Below, one piece after another: positions 44,909-54,439 of a DNA stretch of 64,000 nucleotides (its first letter is position 1; each line of letters starts with the position of its first letter). The stretch is from Microvirga rosea (GTDB lineage Bacteria > Pseudomonadota > Alphaproteobacteria > Rhizobiales > Beijerinckiaceae): positions 558,001-622,000 of the forward strand of contig NZ_JAJDOP010000003.1 of the NCBI RefSeq assembly GCF_020595095.1. Reading direction: 5' to 3'. The position numbers and the translations under genes are program-made. Below the pieces are notes generated by a model. That model saw nothing but the letters and a program-made list of their open reading frames with translations. It had not been told where the DNA came from and made no database searches.

Positions 44909-46369
44909 ATGGGGAAAAGCCTGCCCGGCCCTGCTCTCGTGTGGTTTCGCGACGATTATCGCCTCTCCGACAACCCCGCCCTGACCGCTGCAATTGCAAC
45001 CGGCGCGCCGATTCTGTGCTTTTTCATCCTCGACGAATCGTCGCAGGGCATCCGTCCGATGGGAGGGGCCGCCCGGTGGTGGCTGCACGGATCCCTGGAC
45101 GCCCTGGATCGCTCCCTCAGGGCCCTCGGAGCCGAGTTGATTCTGTTCAGAGGACCGGCCGAGGAGATTGTCGATCGAATCGCGGCCACGGCAGCTCCGT
45201 CGGGCGTGTTCTGGAATCGGCGGTATCTGGCGGCCGAAGTCGCCGTCGATGCCGCGATCAAGAAAGCGCTTCTGGAGAAAAATATCGATGTTCGGAGCTT
45301 CAATGGCCGCCTGCTTCACGAACCTTGGGAGATCAAGAATCAGGCGGGCAGACCTTTTCAGGTTTTCACCCCCTACCTCAGGGCGGTTTCCGCTCAGCCC
45401 GTTCCGGCGCCCCTGCCTGCGCCCAAGAGCATGACACCCGGGCACTGGCCCGAAGCCCTCACGAGATTCGCCGTGGCGCTGGAAGACCTATCCCTGGAGC
45501 CGAAACGACCGAATTGGGCCGACGGGTTCGGGAAACACTGGAGCCGAGGCGAGGCCGCCGCGCGCCGCAATCTCGGCGATTTTCTGGAAACGAACCTGAC
45601 TGGATACGGAGCAAGGCGGGATATCCCTGCCCTCGACGGCACCTCGCGCCTATCTCCTCACTTGCGTTTTGGCGAGCTCAGTCCGCGGCAGGTCTGGCAC
45701 GCGGCGACGGCGCGGAAGGACGCGAGGGAAGCCGATACGGCCAAGTTTCTCAGTGAAGTGATCTGGCGGGATTTCTGCCATCAGCAGATTTTCGATAACC
45801 CGGATCTCGCCGATGAACCATTCAGCCCGCGCTTCAAACACTTCCGCTGGACTCACGACAGGTCACTCCTGGACGCTTGGCGAAAGGGGCTGACGGGCTA
45901 CCCGATCGTTGACGCGGGCATGCGCCAACTCTGGCGAACCGGTTGGATGCACAACCGCGTCCGCATGATTGTCGGATCATTCCTGGTCAAGCACTTGCTG
46001 ACGGATTGGCGAGAGGGCGAATCCTGGTTTCGCGACACCCTTGTGGACGCGGATCCGGCGAATAACGCGTTCAACTGGCAATGGGTCGCCGGGTCCGGGC
46101 CCGATTCGGCGCCCTTTCACCGTATTTTCAATCCGATTACCCAGGGTGAAAAGTTCGATCCCGAAGGCGCCTATGTCCGAAGGCACCTGCCGGAACTCGC
46201 GGATCTGCCAGCCTCCTTCATCCACAAGCCGTGGGAGGCCCCGCGCGACGTTCTTCGAAGCGCGGGCATCGAACTCGGCAAGTCCTACCCTTTGCCGATC
46301 ATCGAGCACGGCCAGGGGCGGGAACGGGCTCTCCAGGCCTATCGCGAGTTGTGCGGAAAAGCTGAGTGA
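44909..46369 (+). CDS. phrB: deoxyribodipyrimidine photo-lyase
   Basis: The ATG at 44909 follows GGGGAAAG; the longer frame would run back into the tRNA-Asn gene. The 486-aa product has the N-terminal photolyase alpha/beta domain (VWFRDDYRLSDNPAL), the TPY-type FTPYLR block and the FAD-binding helical domain, with DGTSRLSPHLRFGELSPR, YPIVDAGMRQLWRTGWMHNRVRM and NWQWVAGSG, all class I CPD photolyase signatures. It repairs UV dimers with light. The conserved Trp electron-transfer chain residues occur in WRTGWMHNR and NWQW. The antenna cofactor is not deducible. Confidence 0.95.
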   Translation: MGKSLPGPALVWFRDDYRLSDNPALTAAIATGAPILCFFILDESSQGIRPMGGAARWWLHGSLDALDRSLRALGAELILFRGPAEEIVDRIAATAAPSGVFWNRRYLAAEVAVDAAIKKALLEKNIDVRSFNGRLLHEPWEIKNQAGRPFQVFTPYLRAVSAQPVPAPLPAPKSMTPGHWPEALTRFAVALEDLSLEPKRPNWADGFGKHWSRGEAAARRNLGDFLETNLTGYGARRDIPALDGTSRLSPHLRFGELSPRQVWHAATARKDAREADTAKFLSEVIWRDFCHQQIFDNPDLADEPFSPRFKHFRWTHDRSLLDAWRKGLTGYPIVDAGMRQLWRTGWMHNRVRMIVGSFLVKHLLTDWREGESWFRDTLVDADPANNAFNWQWVAGSGPDSAPFHRIFNPITQGEKFDPEGAYVRRHLPELADLPASFIHKPWEAPRDVLRSAGIELGKSYPLPIIEHGQGRERALQAYRELCGKAE

Positions 46370-46460
46370 ACGGCGCCATTCGGCTTGACCCGACAGGGGC
46401 CTTCGGCCCAGCATCTCGGCCCCGCCGACGGCAGTCGATATGCACTTTCAAGGACGCCCC

Positions 46461-47174
46461 ATGACAAAGCCCCTTTTTCGGGATGATGCCTACGCCCAAT
46501 CCTGCCAAGCCACGGTGACTGACGTAACCCCGGACGGCGGGGTGATCCTCGACCAGACCGTTTGCTATGCTCAGGGCGGCGGGCAGCCCGGAGACGTGGG
46601 CGTCATCCGGCATGGAGGGCGGGAGCTGCCCATCAGCAACACGATCTATAGCCCGGATCGCACACGGATTGTTCATCTCATGGGCGAAGGCGCCGCGGGC
46701 GCCTTTACGGTCGGTGACAAGGTCGATGTCGTTCTCGACTGGCCGCGCCGCCTGAAACGCATGCGCGTTCACACGGCTCTTCATTTGCTGAGCGTTGTTC
46801 TTCCCTATCCGGTGACGGGCGGCGCGATCGGAGACGGAGACGGCCGGCTCGACTTCGACATTCCCGATTCCGGCCTCGACAAGGCAGACCTCACCGAGAA
46901 AATTAACGAGCTGATCAAGCGAGACGCACCGGTGACGGAGCGCTGGATCACCGACGAGGAGCTGGATGCGAATCCTGGGCTCGTCAAAACCATGTCCGTG
47001 AAACCGCCGCGCGGATCGGGGCGTGTTCGTCTTGTCGAGATCGCGGGGATCGACCTTCAGCCTTGCGGCGGCACGCATGTGCGCCGCACCGGCGAAATCG
47101 GGACTGTTGCGATCACTGATATCGAGAAGAAGGGCAAGCAGAACCGGCGGGTGCGCCTGTCACTGATCGATTGA
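46461..47174 (+). CDS. alanyl-tRNA editing protein AlaX
   Basis: The ATG at 46461 has AAGGACG upstream; an ATG at 46440 is also in frame. The 237-aa product is a free-standing homologue of the AlaRS editing domain, hydrolysing mischarged Ser- or Gly-tRNA-Ala. The glycine-rich AQGGGQPGD motif, zinc ligands in HTALHLL and CGGTH, and SIxxPDRTRIVHLM-like stretch mark the AlaX-M group. It is followed closely by sseA, possibly in one transcript. A second editing factor, YbaK, occurs at 61.9 kb. Confidence 0.93.
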   Translation: MTKPLFRDDAYAQSCQATVTDVTPDGGVILDQTVCYAQGGGQPGDVGVIRHGGRELPISNTIYSPDRTRIVHLMGEGAAGAFTVGDKVDVVLDWPRRLKRMRVHTALHLLSVVLPYPVTGGAIGDGDGRLDFDIPDSGLDKADLTEKINELIKRDAPVTERWITDEELDANPGLVKTMSVKPPRGSGRVRLVEIAGIDLQPCGGTHVRRTGEIGTVAITDIEKKGKQNRRVRLSLID

Positions 47175-47200
47175 GTTTAGCCGCTTACGGGAACAGTCCT

Positions 47201-48055
47201 ATGTCCGAACCTTTTGTGTCGACCGCCTGGTTGGAAGAGCACTTGAGTGATCCAGATCTCGTGGTCGTGGATGGTTCCTGGTACCTGCCGACTTTGAACC
47301 GAGATCCCCAGGCCGAGTATCTGGCTGGGCACATTCCTGGCGCGGTGCGCTTTGATATCGACAAGGTCAAGGATCAGGCATCGTCCCTGCCGCACATGCT
47401 TCCGTCGCCCGAGGATTTCGCCGCGGCGGTTGGCGTGCTCGGCATCGGGAACACGACCCAGGTCGTCATCTACGATGGGGCGGGACTACGCTCGGCCCCC
47501 CGCGTCAGATGGACATTCAGGGTCTTCGGCGTCCGCAATGTCGCGATTTTGGAAGGAGGGTTCCCCGCTTGGAAGGCTGAAGGAAGACCGATCGAAACAG
47601 GCGAGGAACGCCCGCGAAAGCCCCAAGTCTTCACTCCCCATTTCGTTAAATCCGCAGTTGCGGACAGCGGTCGGATTCTCGAACTTCTCAAATCCGGAGA
47701 AGCTCAAATCGTCGATGCGCGTCCGGCCGACCGCTTTCGGGGCGAAGGTACAGAACCTCGCCTCGGACTTCGCAAAGGACATATGCCTGGAAGCCTGAAT
47801 GTCCCCTTCGAGGAAGTGCTCGATGGCGGCCGGTTGAAAGACGCAGCCTCTCTCCGGCAGGCATTCCAGCATGCCGGCGTGGACCTCGATCGCCCGATCG
47901 TTACGAGTTGCGGCTCCGGAGTCACGGCAGCCATCCTGGCGCTTGCCCTGGAAACCCTTGGGCGCCCTGCGCAATCCCTCTATGACGGCTCGTGGTCGGA
48001 GTGGGGCGCGCGCGAGGATTTGCCCATCGAGACGGGACCTGGAAGGAAAGCGTGA
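47201..48055 (+). CDS. sseA: 3-mercaptopyruvate sulfurtransferase
   Basis: This 284-aa two-domain rhodanese moves sulfur from 3-mercaptopyruvate to thiols or cyanide. The N-terminal inactive rhodanese domain (about 1-135) is followed by a linker and the catalytic domain with the cysteine loop TSCGSGVTAA, the CGSGVTA signature of mercaptopyruvate rather than thiosulfate transferases. ATG 47201 is chosen over an ATG or TTG at 47171. A 19-base stem terminator follows. No signal peptide is present, so it is cytoplasmic. Confidence 0.92.
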   Translation: MSEPFVSTAWLEEHLSDPDLVVVDGSWYLPTLNRDPQAEYLAGHIPGAVRFDIDKVKDQASSLPHMLPSPEDFAAAVGVLGIGNTTQVVIYDGAGLRSAPRVRWTFRVFGVRNVAILEGGFPAWKAEGRPIETGEERPRKPQVFTPHFVKSAVADSGRILELLKSGEAQIVDARPADRFRGEGTEPRLGLRKGHMPGSLNVPFEEVLDGGRLKDAASLRQAFQHAGVDLDRPIVTSCGSGVTAAILALALETLGRPAQSLYDGSWSEWGAREDLPIETGPGRKA

Positions 48056-48080
48056 TACAGCCCACATTCGGGTCGAACCG

Positions 48081-48124
48081 CCAAAACAAAACGCCCCGGT
48101 TGCTTCCGGGGCGTTTTGTTTTGG
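48081..48124. terminator. strong bidirectional terminator
   Basis: A perfect 19-base stem (48081-48099 and 48106-48124) with a six-base loop joins GC-rich core CGCCCCGG to flanking A- and T-rich arms. It lies between sseA and the convergent aapP and serves both. Confidence 0.93.
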
Positions 48125-48139
48125 GTAATGCCGTTCGGA

Positions 48140-48928
48140 TCAATGGAGGATCTGAGCGAGGAACTGCCGCGTGCGCTCGTGCTGCGGATTTTTGAAGAAC
48201 TCGTCCGGAGTGTTCATCTCCACGATCTGTCCGTAATCCATGAAGATCACCCGATCGGCCACCTGACGGGCAAACCCCATCTCGTGCGTGACGCACAGCA
48301 TGGTCATGCCCTCCTCGGCCAGCCCCACCATGGTGTCGAGCACTTCCTTCACCATCTCGGGATCGAGCGCCGAGGTCGGTTCGTCGAACAGCATGATCTT
48401 GGGGTTCATGCACAAGGAGCGGGCAATGGCGACACGCTGCTGCTGACCGCCGGAAAGCTGTCCCGGATACTTGTTCGCCTGCTCGGGGATCTTGACCCGG
48501 GTCAGGTACCTCATGGCGATCTCTTCCGCGTCCTTCTTGGGCATTTTCTTGACCCAGATCGGCGCAAGTGTGCAGTTCTCAAGAATCGTGAGGTGCGGGA
48601 ACAGGTTGAAATGCTGGAACACCATGCCGACATCCCGGCGCACCTCGTCGATCCGTTTGAGGTCGTTGGTCAACTCGGTTCCGTTGACCACGATACGGCC
48701 TTTCTGGTGTTCTTCCAGCCGGTTGATGCAGCGGATCATCGTCGATTTGCCGGACCCTGATGGACCGCAGATCACGATACGCTCGCCACGGCGAACATTC
48801 AGGTTGATGTCCCGGAGAACGTGGAATTCTCCATACCATTTGTGTACGCCGATCATCTCGACGGCGGCCTCGGCCCTTGGATCGATGGCCGTGGAACGGG
48901 TTTGTTGGGCTGTCATTGTGCTTGCCAT
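48140..48928 (-). CDS. aapP: general L-amino acid ABC transporter, ATP-binding protein
   Basis: The 262-aa ATPase energises the Aap importer. Walker A is GPSGSGKST, the ABC signature [15 protein letters not shown], and Walker [13 protein letters not shown]. It follows aapM and aapQ with minimal spacing (five bases after aapM), completing aapJQMP order. ATG 48928 is used; the frame is open further upstream only by chance. It is the last gene before the shared terminator. Specificity comes from AapJ. Confidence 0.95.
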   Translation of the reverse strand: MASTMTAQQTRSTAIDPRAEAAVEMIGVHKWYGEFHVLRDINLNVRRGERIVICGPSGSGKSTMIRCINRLEEHQKGRIVVNGTELTNDLKRIDEVRRDVGMVFQHFNLFPHLTILENCTLAPIWVKKMPKKDAEEIAMRYLTRVKIPEQANKYPGQLSGGQQQRVAIARSLCMNPKIMLFDEPTSALDPEMVKEVLDTMVGLAEEGMTMLCVTHEMGFARQVADRVIFMDYGQIVEMNTPDEFFKNPQHERTRQFLAQILH

Positions 48929-48933
48929 GGATA

Positions 48934-50253
48934 TCACCGTGTCTGGCCTGCTGCGAGGCGCCGCTCCACGCCGATCGAATAGCGCGACATACCCCAGCAG
49001 AAAATGAAGTAGAAGAGCGCGGCGAACGCATAGCCCGTGTAGCTGATGGTCGGCGCCGCCCAGTTGGGATCGATGCGGGAAGACTCGATGGCCCGGATAA
49101 GGTCGAAGATGCCGACCACCGACACCAGCGAGGTGTCCTTGAACAGGCCGATGAAGGTGTTCACGATCCCGGGAATGACGATGCGCAGGGCCTGCGGCAG
49201 GATGATGAAGACCATCATCTGCGGATAGTTGAGTCCGAGGGACATCGCGCCTTCGTACTGCCCCTTCGGCATGGCCTGCAGACCGCCGCGCACGACCTCG
49301 GCCATGTAGGCCGATGCGAAGATCGCGGTTCCCACGAGAGGCCGCACGAGCCGGTCGACGCCGGTATCGGGCGGCAGGAACAGCGGAAGCATCGTATTCG
49401 CCATGATCAGGACGGTAATCAGCGGCACCCCGCGCACGAACTCGATGAAGATCACCGAAGCGAGGCGCAGGATGGGCAGCTTGGATCGGCGCCCGAGCGC
49501 TAGAAGAATGCCGAACGGCAGCGAGAATACGATGCCGACGGTCGCCACCAGGAGCGTGACCAGGATGCCGCCCCACAGGGAGGTTGGGACAGGTAGCAGC
49601 CCGAAGTCCCAGTCGATGAACGCGAGCGTGACCCCGACGGCGGCCACGATCGCGGCTGCGGCGATGAGCGCTGTCCTGATCGAGGTGCCGAGCAGAGAGG
49701 CGGCTCCGGCCAGGAGACCGATGAGCACCAGGCCCACAACCGCGAACTTGATCCAGAACCCGAGGCCGAAATCCGCATTCCCACCGGTCAGCAGGATATA
49801 GGATGCGATCGGAAAGACCCAGAAGAAGTACACGGCGCCGAGGTCACGGCGTGGCGCCCGCAGCCACAGGAGCCAGCCGACCCCGATGGCGAGGAGCAGG
49901 AAGAAGATGTTGACGCGCCAGCGCTCCGGAGCTGGGTAGGAGCCGTAGGTGAAGAAGTTGATTTTCTCGACCACGAAGGCCCAGCATGCCCCGACCGGAT
50001 GGCCGACCATATCCTCGCGGCAGGCAGCCCGATCGGTCCCCGTCCAGACCGCGTCCAGGAACAGGAAGCGGACGACGGGCGGAATGATCACATAGAGGAG
50101 ATAGAGAACGGCCAGCGTGAGCAGGGCGTTGAGCGGGCTCGAGAACAGGTTCTCCCGCATCCAGGCCAGCGGCCCCCGCGACAGAGTCGGGGGCGGCGAG
50201 GCTTCGATCTTGTCGGACCGGACGTAGTGGCGCATGTCGACGGCGGTGGTCAT
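48934..50253 (-). CDS. aapM: general L-amino acid ABC transporter permease AapM
   Basis: The 439-aa inner-membrane product has about eight helices. Its N-terminal half includes a long hydrophobic region and a periplasmic loop with cysteines, unusual for simple amino acid permeases but normal for AapM. The C-terminal half carries the transporter coupling sequence (EAA-like [23 protein letters not shown]) that docks with AapP. Its start is ten bases after aapQ's stop region. Together AapQ and AapM form the heterodimeric channel. Confidence 0.95.
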   Translation of the reverse strand: MTTAVDMRHYVRSDKIEASPPPTLSRGPLAWMRENLFSSPLNALLTLAVLYLLYVIIPPVVRFLFLDAVWTGTDRAACREDMVGHPVGACWAFVVEKINFFTYGSYPAPERWRVNIFFLLLAIGVGWLLWLRAPRRDLGAVYFFWVFPIASYILLTGGNADFGLGFWIKFAVVGLVLIGLLAGAASLLGTSIRTALIAAAAIVAAVGVTLAFIDWDFGLLPVPTSLWGGILVTLLVATVGIVFSLPFGILLALGRRSKLPILRLASVIFIEFVRGVPLITVLIMANTMLPLFLPPDTGVDRLVRPLVGTAIFASAYMAEVVRGGLQAMPKGQYEGAMSLGLNYPQMMVFIILPQALRIVIPGIVNTFIGLFKDTSLVSVVGIFDLIRAIESSRIDPNWAAPTISYTGYAFAALFYFIFCWGMSRYSIGVERRLAAGQTR

Positions 50254-50262
50254 GGGAAGCTC

Positions 50263-51474
50263 CTACCGTTCAACGATCGCCACACGGCGATTGTAGATGT
50301 TCATGACGAACGAGGTCACGAGACTGATGGTCAAGTACACTCCCATTGTGATCACCACCACTTCGATGGCTTGGCCCGTCTGGTTGAGGACCGTACCCAT
50401 GAAGACCTGCACGAGATCCGGATAGCCGATCGCGACCGCGAGGGACGAGTTCTTCGTGAGGTTCAGATACTGGCTCGTGAGCGGCGGGACGATCACCCGC
50501 ATGGCCTGCGGCACGACCACCAGCCGGAGCGTCTGGCCGGGCTTCAGTCCGAGGGAACCGGCCGCCTCTGATTGGCCTTTCGAGACCGCCAGGATACCAG
50601 CGCGCACGACCTCTGCGATGAAGGCCGCCGTATAGGTGGTGAGGCCCACGAGCAGCGCTACGAACTCCGGTAGGATCTGCATGCCGCCTTGAAGGTTGAA
50701 GGTTCCCTTCCGCGGCAGGTCGAAGCTGATCGGATTGGTGGCCGTCAAGGCAAGCACGATCCAGGTGAGAATCGGCAGGCCGAGCACGAGACCAGCCGTA
50801 ACGAGACCCACGCGGTACTGGCGCCCTGTCGCCGCCTGCTGCTTCCTGGCCCAGCGGCGAAACACGAATGCGACTGCGAGGCCGATCGCCAGGGCAACCA
50901 GGATCGCCGACACGTCGGAGGCGAAGATTGGCCGCGGCATGAAGAGACCGCGCGCGTTAAGGAAGAATCCGCCTCCCATTTCCAGGGAATTGCGGGGCTG
51001 CGGCAGCGGTCCGAGCACTGCGATGTACCAGAACAGCAATTGAAGCAGCAGAGGGATATTGCGTAGAGTCTCCACGTAGACCATGGCGACCTTCGCAACC
51101 ATCCAGTTGGTCGACAGCCGCGCGATGCCGACAGTGAAGCCCAGTATGGTGGCGAAAACGATGCCGATCGCCGAGACCACGAGCGTGTTCAGCAGGCCGA
51201 CGATGAAGGCGTCACCGTAACTGGACCCGGCAGCGCTGAACGGGATCAGCGACTGGCTGATGTCGAATCCGGCCGTGTTTTCGAGGAATCCGAACCCGGA
51301 GGCGATCTTCGCCCGCTGCAGGTTTTCGTAGGCGTTCGTCCCCGCCTTGTAGAACAGGTAAGCGACGATGACGACGAGAAGAATCTGATAGAATGCGGCG
51401 CGCACTCTCGGGTCGTACAGAAACGACTTTTTTGGCGACTCCGCCTGACTGACTACGCTGTTCACCGAACCCAT
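50263..51474 (-). CDS. aapQ: general L-amino acid ABC transporter permease AapQ
   Basis: The 403-aa product has about eight hydrophobic helices and the coupling sequence AAGSLGLKPGQTLRLVVVPQAMRV. It is the larger-loop partner of AapM, as in rhizobial aapJQMP, which imports a broad range of L-amino acids. It starts 115 bases after aapJ, the gap containing a hairpin. The N-terminal cytoplasmic part (about 1-25) precedes the first helix. Confidence 0.95.
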   Translation of the reverse strand: MGSVNSVVSQAESPKKSFLYDPRVRAAFYQILLVVIVAYLFYKAGTNAYENLQRAKIASGFGFLENTAGFDISQSLIPFSAAGSSYGDAFIVGLLNTLVVSAIGIVFATILGFTVGIARLSTNWMVAKVAMVYVETLRNIPLLLQLLFWYIAVLGPLPQPRNSLEMGGGFFLNARGLFMPRPIFASDVSAILVALAIGLAVAFVFRRWARKQQAATGRQYRVGLVTAGLVLGLPILTWIVLALTATNPISFDLPRKGTFNLQGGMQILPEFVALLVGLTTYTAAFIAEVVRAGILAVSKGQSEAAGSLGLKPGQTLRLVVVPQAMRVIVPPLTSQYLNLTKNSSLAVAIGYPDLVQVFMGTVLNQTGQAIEVVVITMGVYLTISLVTSFVMNIYNRRVAIVER

Positions 51475-51551
51475 CCTTTTAGGCTTGTTGTTCTTGGGTC
51501 GTCTCCGTCCCTATCCGACCGCGCCGCCTCTGAACGGTCACGGTCGATAGC

Positions 51552-51575
51552 GGCGCCCGGATTGCTCCGGGCGCC
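51552..51575 (-). promoter_or_regulatory. intercistronic hairpin after aapJ
   Basis: GGCGCCCGG (51552-51560) and CCGGGCGCC (51567-51575) form a perfect nine-base stem with a six-base loop, 15 bases after the aapJ stop. No T run follows on the minus strand, so it probably stabilises the aapJ message or weakens read-through into the permease genes. Confidence 0.65.
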
Positions 51576-51589
51576 CTGCCCCACGCCCT

Positions 51590-52612
51590 TTAGCGGATCG
51601 GGAGGCCGTATTGCAGACCGCCTTTGGTCCAAAGCGCGTTCTGGCCGCGCTTGATCTTCAGCTTGGAGCCTTCGCCGACATTGCGCTCGAAGCTCTCGCC
51701 GTAGTTGCCGATGTGCTTGATGATGCGCACGGCCCAGTCGTTCGTCAGGCCGATGGCCTCGCCGAACTTGCCTTCGGTGCCGAGCAGGCGCTTGATCTCC
51801 GGATTGTCGGAGCTCTTCATCTGATCGACATTGGCCTTGGTGACCCCGAGCTCTTCGGCGTCGAGCATGGCGTTGAAGGTCCAGCGGACGATATCGGCCC
51901 ACTGGTTGTCGCCATGGCGCACTGCCGGTCCGAGAGGCTCCTTCGAGATGATCTCGGGGAGAACGATATGATCGTCCGGGTTCGAGGCGCGCAGGCGCTC
52001 GGCGTAGAGGCCTGAAGCGTCTGTCGTGAACGCGTCGCAGCGGCCGGCATCATAGGCCTTGAACGTCTCGTCCGAGGTCGCGAAAGCGACGACTTCGTAC
52101 TTCATGTTGTTGGCGCGGAAGTAGTCCGCGAGGTTCAGCTCGGTCGTCGTGCCCTGCTGGGTGCAGATCGAGGCGCCGTTCAGCTCCTTCGCGGAGGACA
52201 CGCCAAGCTTCTTGCGGACCATGAAGCCTTGGCCGTCGTAGTAGTTGACGGCGGGGAAGTCGAGGCCGAGTTGGGTGTCACGTGACATCGTCACGGTGGA
52301 ATTACGCGAAAGAACGTCCACCTCACCCGACTGGAGCGCCGTGAAGCGATCCTTGGCGGCAAGCGGAATGAAACGAACCTTTGTCGGATCGTCGAAGATC
52401 GCGGCCGCGATGGCGCGGCAGAACTCGACGTCGAGACCAGTCCAGTTGCCTTGGGCATCCGGCAGACCGAAGCCCGCAAGGCCCGTATTCGAGCCACAGG
52501 TCAGGTATCCCTTCTGCTTGACGCTCCCGAGGGTCGCCTGGGCCGAAGCGCCCGTCGTGATCAGGCCGGCCGTCAAGAGGCCGAAGGCAATCGAGGCGAT
52601 AGCCTTTTTCAT
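51590..52612 (-). CDS. aapJ: general L-amino acid ABC transporter, substrate-binding protein
   Basis: The 340-aa product begins with a signal peptide (MKKAIASIAFGLLTAGLITTGASA, about 24 residues, quoted here only in its two halves MKKAIASIAFGL and LTAGLITTGASA) and continues as a periplasmic binding protein: LTCGSNTGLAGFGLPDAQGNW, DVEFCRAIAAAIF, QTGEVDVLSRNST-like and CDAFTTDASGLYAERL. It delivers general L-amino acids to AapQM. ATG 52612 has GGAG about 12 bases upstream. The gene is divergent from metC across 225 bases that hold promoters for both. Confidence 0.95.
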   Translation of the reverse strand: MKKAIASIAFGLLTAGLITTGASAQATLGSVKQKGYLTCGSNTGLAGFGLPDAQGNWTGLDVEFCRAIAAAIFDDPTKVRFIPLAAKDRFTALQSGEVDVLSRNSTVTMSRDTQLGLDFPAVNYYDGQGFMVRKKLGVSSAKELNGASICTQQGTTTELNLADYFRANNMKYEVVAFATSDETFKAYDAGRCDAFTTDASGLYAERLRASNPDDHIVLPEIISKEPLGPAVRHGDNQWADIVRWTFNAMLDAEELGVTKANVDQMKSSDNPEIKRLLGTEGKFGEAIGLTNDWAVRIIKHIGNYGESFERNVGEGSKLKIKRGQNALWTKGGLQYGLPIR

Positions 52613-52770
52613 GTCGATATAGTCTCCCAAATTACACTTGGCTCGGCGAAATGTTCGCAGCCCAGCCGAGTTCCCTGACGCACCGGTACGCCCTGTTGTC
52701 GAGCGATACGGTATCCCAACTATCACATTCCATGATTGATCACTGGTCAAGTCTTGATGGTTGCCACTTT

Positions 52771-52798
52771 CGGCCGGGGTTGACGTGGATACCGGCCG
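52771..52798 (+). promoter_or_regulatory. hairpin in the metC leader
   Basis: CGGCCGG (52771-52777) and CCGGCCG (52792-52798) form a seven-base stem about 40 bases before the metC ATG. I looked for a SAM-II or SAM-V riboswitch in this leader and did not see its conserved core, so the role is open. Confidence 0.4.
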
Positions 52799-52837
52799 GG
52801 CCTCACATCGAAGCCCCCTCATCAACTGCCTGAAATC

Positions 52838-54034
52838 ATGACAAAGCCCCCTCCGAAAACAGCCGATCTGGGTGAACGCACCCGCCTCGTCCATGCCGGT
52901 CGCGACCCGTCCGAGCAGCACGGTTTCGTCAATACTCCCATCTACCGCGGCTCGACCGTCCTCTATCCCACGACCGATGATCTCCTGCATAGGCGCGGCC
53001 GTTATTCCTACGGAACGAAGGGGACACCGACGACGGATTCCCTGGAGAAGGCCTGGACGGAGATGTCCGGAGCTGCCGGAACGGTACTCGCGCCATCCGG
53101 ATTGGCCGCCGTCACTCTCGCGCTCATGTCCTGCCTGAAGTCAGGCGATCATCTGCTGATGACGGATTCGGTTTATCGGCCCACCCGGATCTTCTGCGAC
53201 GGAACGCTGAAGAAATTTGGTGTGGAAACTACCTATTATGATCCGCTCGTCGGATCCGGCATCGAATCGCTCATGCGGCCGAACACGGCCGCTGTCTTTA
53301 CGGAAGCGCCTGGCTCGCAATCTTTTGAGATGCAGGACATCCCGGCCATCGCCGAGGTGGCGCACCGCCGTGGCGCGGTCGTCATCATGGACAACACCTG
53401 GGCGACCCCCCTCTTCTTCCCCCCCCATGACCGGGGCGTCGACATCGCGATCGAGGCCGGCACCAAGTACCTGAGCGGCGGCTCGGACCTTCTCCTCGGC
53501 CTCGTTTCAGCCAATGAGCAACATTTCAAGGCCTTGCGCGATACCTACGATGCCTTTGCCATGTGCCCCGGCCCGGAAGATGTCTTTCTTGGTTTGCGCG
53601 GGCTCCGCACCATGGCGCTACGCCTGCGCGAGCATGAGAAGCAGGCCCTGGATATGGCCCACTGGCTCGCGGCAAGACCAGAGGTGGCGCAGGTCCTTCA
53701 TCCGGCCCTTGAGACATTTCCCGGCCACGCGATCTGGAAACGCGACTTCAAAGGATCCTCGGGCCTGTTCTCGGTCATTCTGAAGCCATCGTCCGACCGC
53801 GCTCTGGCGGCCATGCTGGACGGCCTCACCCTCTTCGGAATGGGCTATTCCTGGGGTGGTTTCGAGAGTCTCGTGATTCCATTTGATTGTGCGACCTACC
53901 GCACCGCAACCCAATGGACACCCGGAGGCCACGCATTGCGCTTCCACATCGGTCTGGAAGACCTCGACGATCTCAAGCGCGATCTCGAAGCCGGCTTCGC
54001 ACGCCTGCGGGAAACGGACGCGAAGGCCGCTTGA
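52838..54034 (+). CDS. metC: cystathionine beta-lyase
   Basis: The 398-aa PLP enzyme of the Cys/Met metabolism family cleaves cystathionine to homocysteine. The PLP-binding Lys is in EAGTKYLSGGSDLLLG (TKYLSGGS), with YSYGTKGTPTTDSLE and MDNTWATPLFFPPHDRGVDI characteristic of MetC rather than MetB. The end is Ala-rich. It is divergent from aapJ. No other methionine gene is adjacent. A role in D-Cys or cystine C-S lysis is an alternative for some MetC homologues. Confidence 0.92.
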   Translation: MTKPPPKTADLGERTRLVHAGRDPSEQHGFVNTPIYRGSTVLYPTTDDLLHRRGRYSYGTKGTPTTDSLEKAWTEMSGAAGTVLAPSGLAAVTLALMSCLKSGDHLLMTDSVYRPTRIFCDGTLKKFGVETTYYDPLVGSGIESLMRPNTAAVFTEAPGSQSFEMQDIPAIAEVAHRRGAVVIMDNTWATPLFFPPHDRGVDIAIEAGTKYLSGGSDLLLGLVSANEQHFKALRDTYDAFAMCPGPEDVFLGLRGLRTMALRLREHEKQALDMAHWLAARPEVAQVLHPALETFPGHAIWKRDFKGSSGLFSVILKPSSDRALAAMLDGLTLFGMGYSWGGFESLVIPFDCATYRTATQWTPGGHALRFHIGLEDLDDLKRDLEAGFARLRETDAKAA

Positions 54035-54058
54035 CCGGATATGCGGCTGCGGGAAGGG

Positions 54059-54439
54059 TTACCCCGCAGCCGTTTCAGCCTCTGTTTCCGCCTCCGCCGC
54101 AGCCTTCGCGCGAGCTTGGGCCTTGGTCTTGGCTTCCTTGGAGATCAGCATCAGGTTTCGGACATAGATGAAGATCGAGAACAGTTGGCCGAGGATGATC
54201 ACAAGGTCGCGTCGGGCGAAGCCATAGATCAACGTCATCAGCCCTCCGGAAATGGAGAGAAACCAGAATCCGACCGGAATGACGCTGCGTTCGGCCTTTT
54301 CGCTCGCGATCCACTGCACAAGAAAACGCGCACCGAAGACGAACTGAGCAAGCACCCCGAAAGCGGCCCAAAGATCGAACCGCGCGATAACGACATCATA
54401 AAGATAAAGGCCGATATCGTGTGACAAGCGAATGAGCAT
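54059..54439 (-). CDS. LAB_N/RgtF-like small membrane protein
   Basis: The 126-aa product has three hydrophobic helices and the opening FGVLAQFVFGARFLVQWIASEKAERSVIP-type pattern of the lipid-A-disaccharide synthase N-terminal-like domain (LAB_N). The C-terminus is a charged Lys/Ala/Glu tail. Its ATG shares one base with the stop of the upstream GT2 gene (TGATG), showing coupling. In Rhizobium leguminosarum the comparable small protein RgtF works with the GT2 enzyme RgtE to make or flip a polyprenyl-phosphate sugar donor. This assignment is by gene order. Confidence 0.85.
   Translation of the reverse strand: MLIRLSHDIGLYLYDVVIARFDLWAAFGVLAQFVFGARFLVQWIASEKAERSVIPVGFWFLSISGGLMTLIYGFARRDLVIILGQLFSIFIYVRNLMLISKEAKTKAQARAKAAAEAETEAETAAG

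Noticed and set aside
52650..52675. Possible EcfG promoter before aapJ (GGAAC, 16 bases, CATT on the minus strand)
   Set aside because: The -10 element has CATT instead of CGTT, at a position that is nearly invariant in known EcfG promoters.
52613..52837. SAM riboswitch before metC
   Set aside because: I looked for the conserved cores of SAM-II and SAM-V and found only a simple seven-base hairpin.
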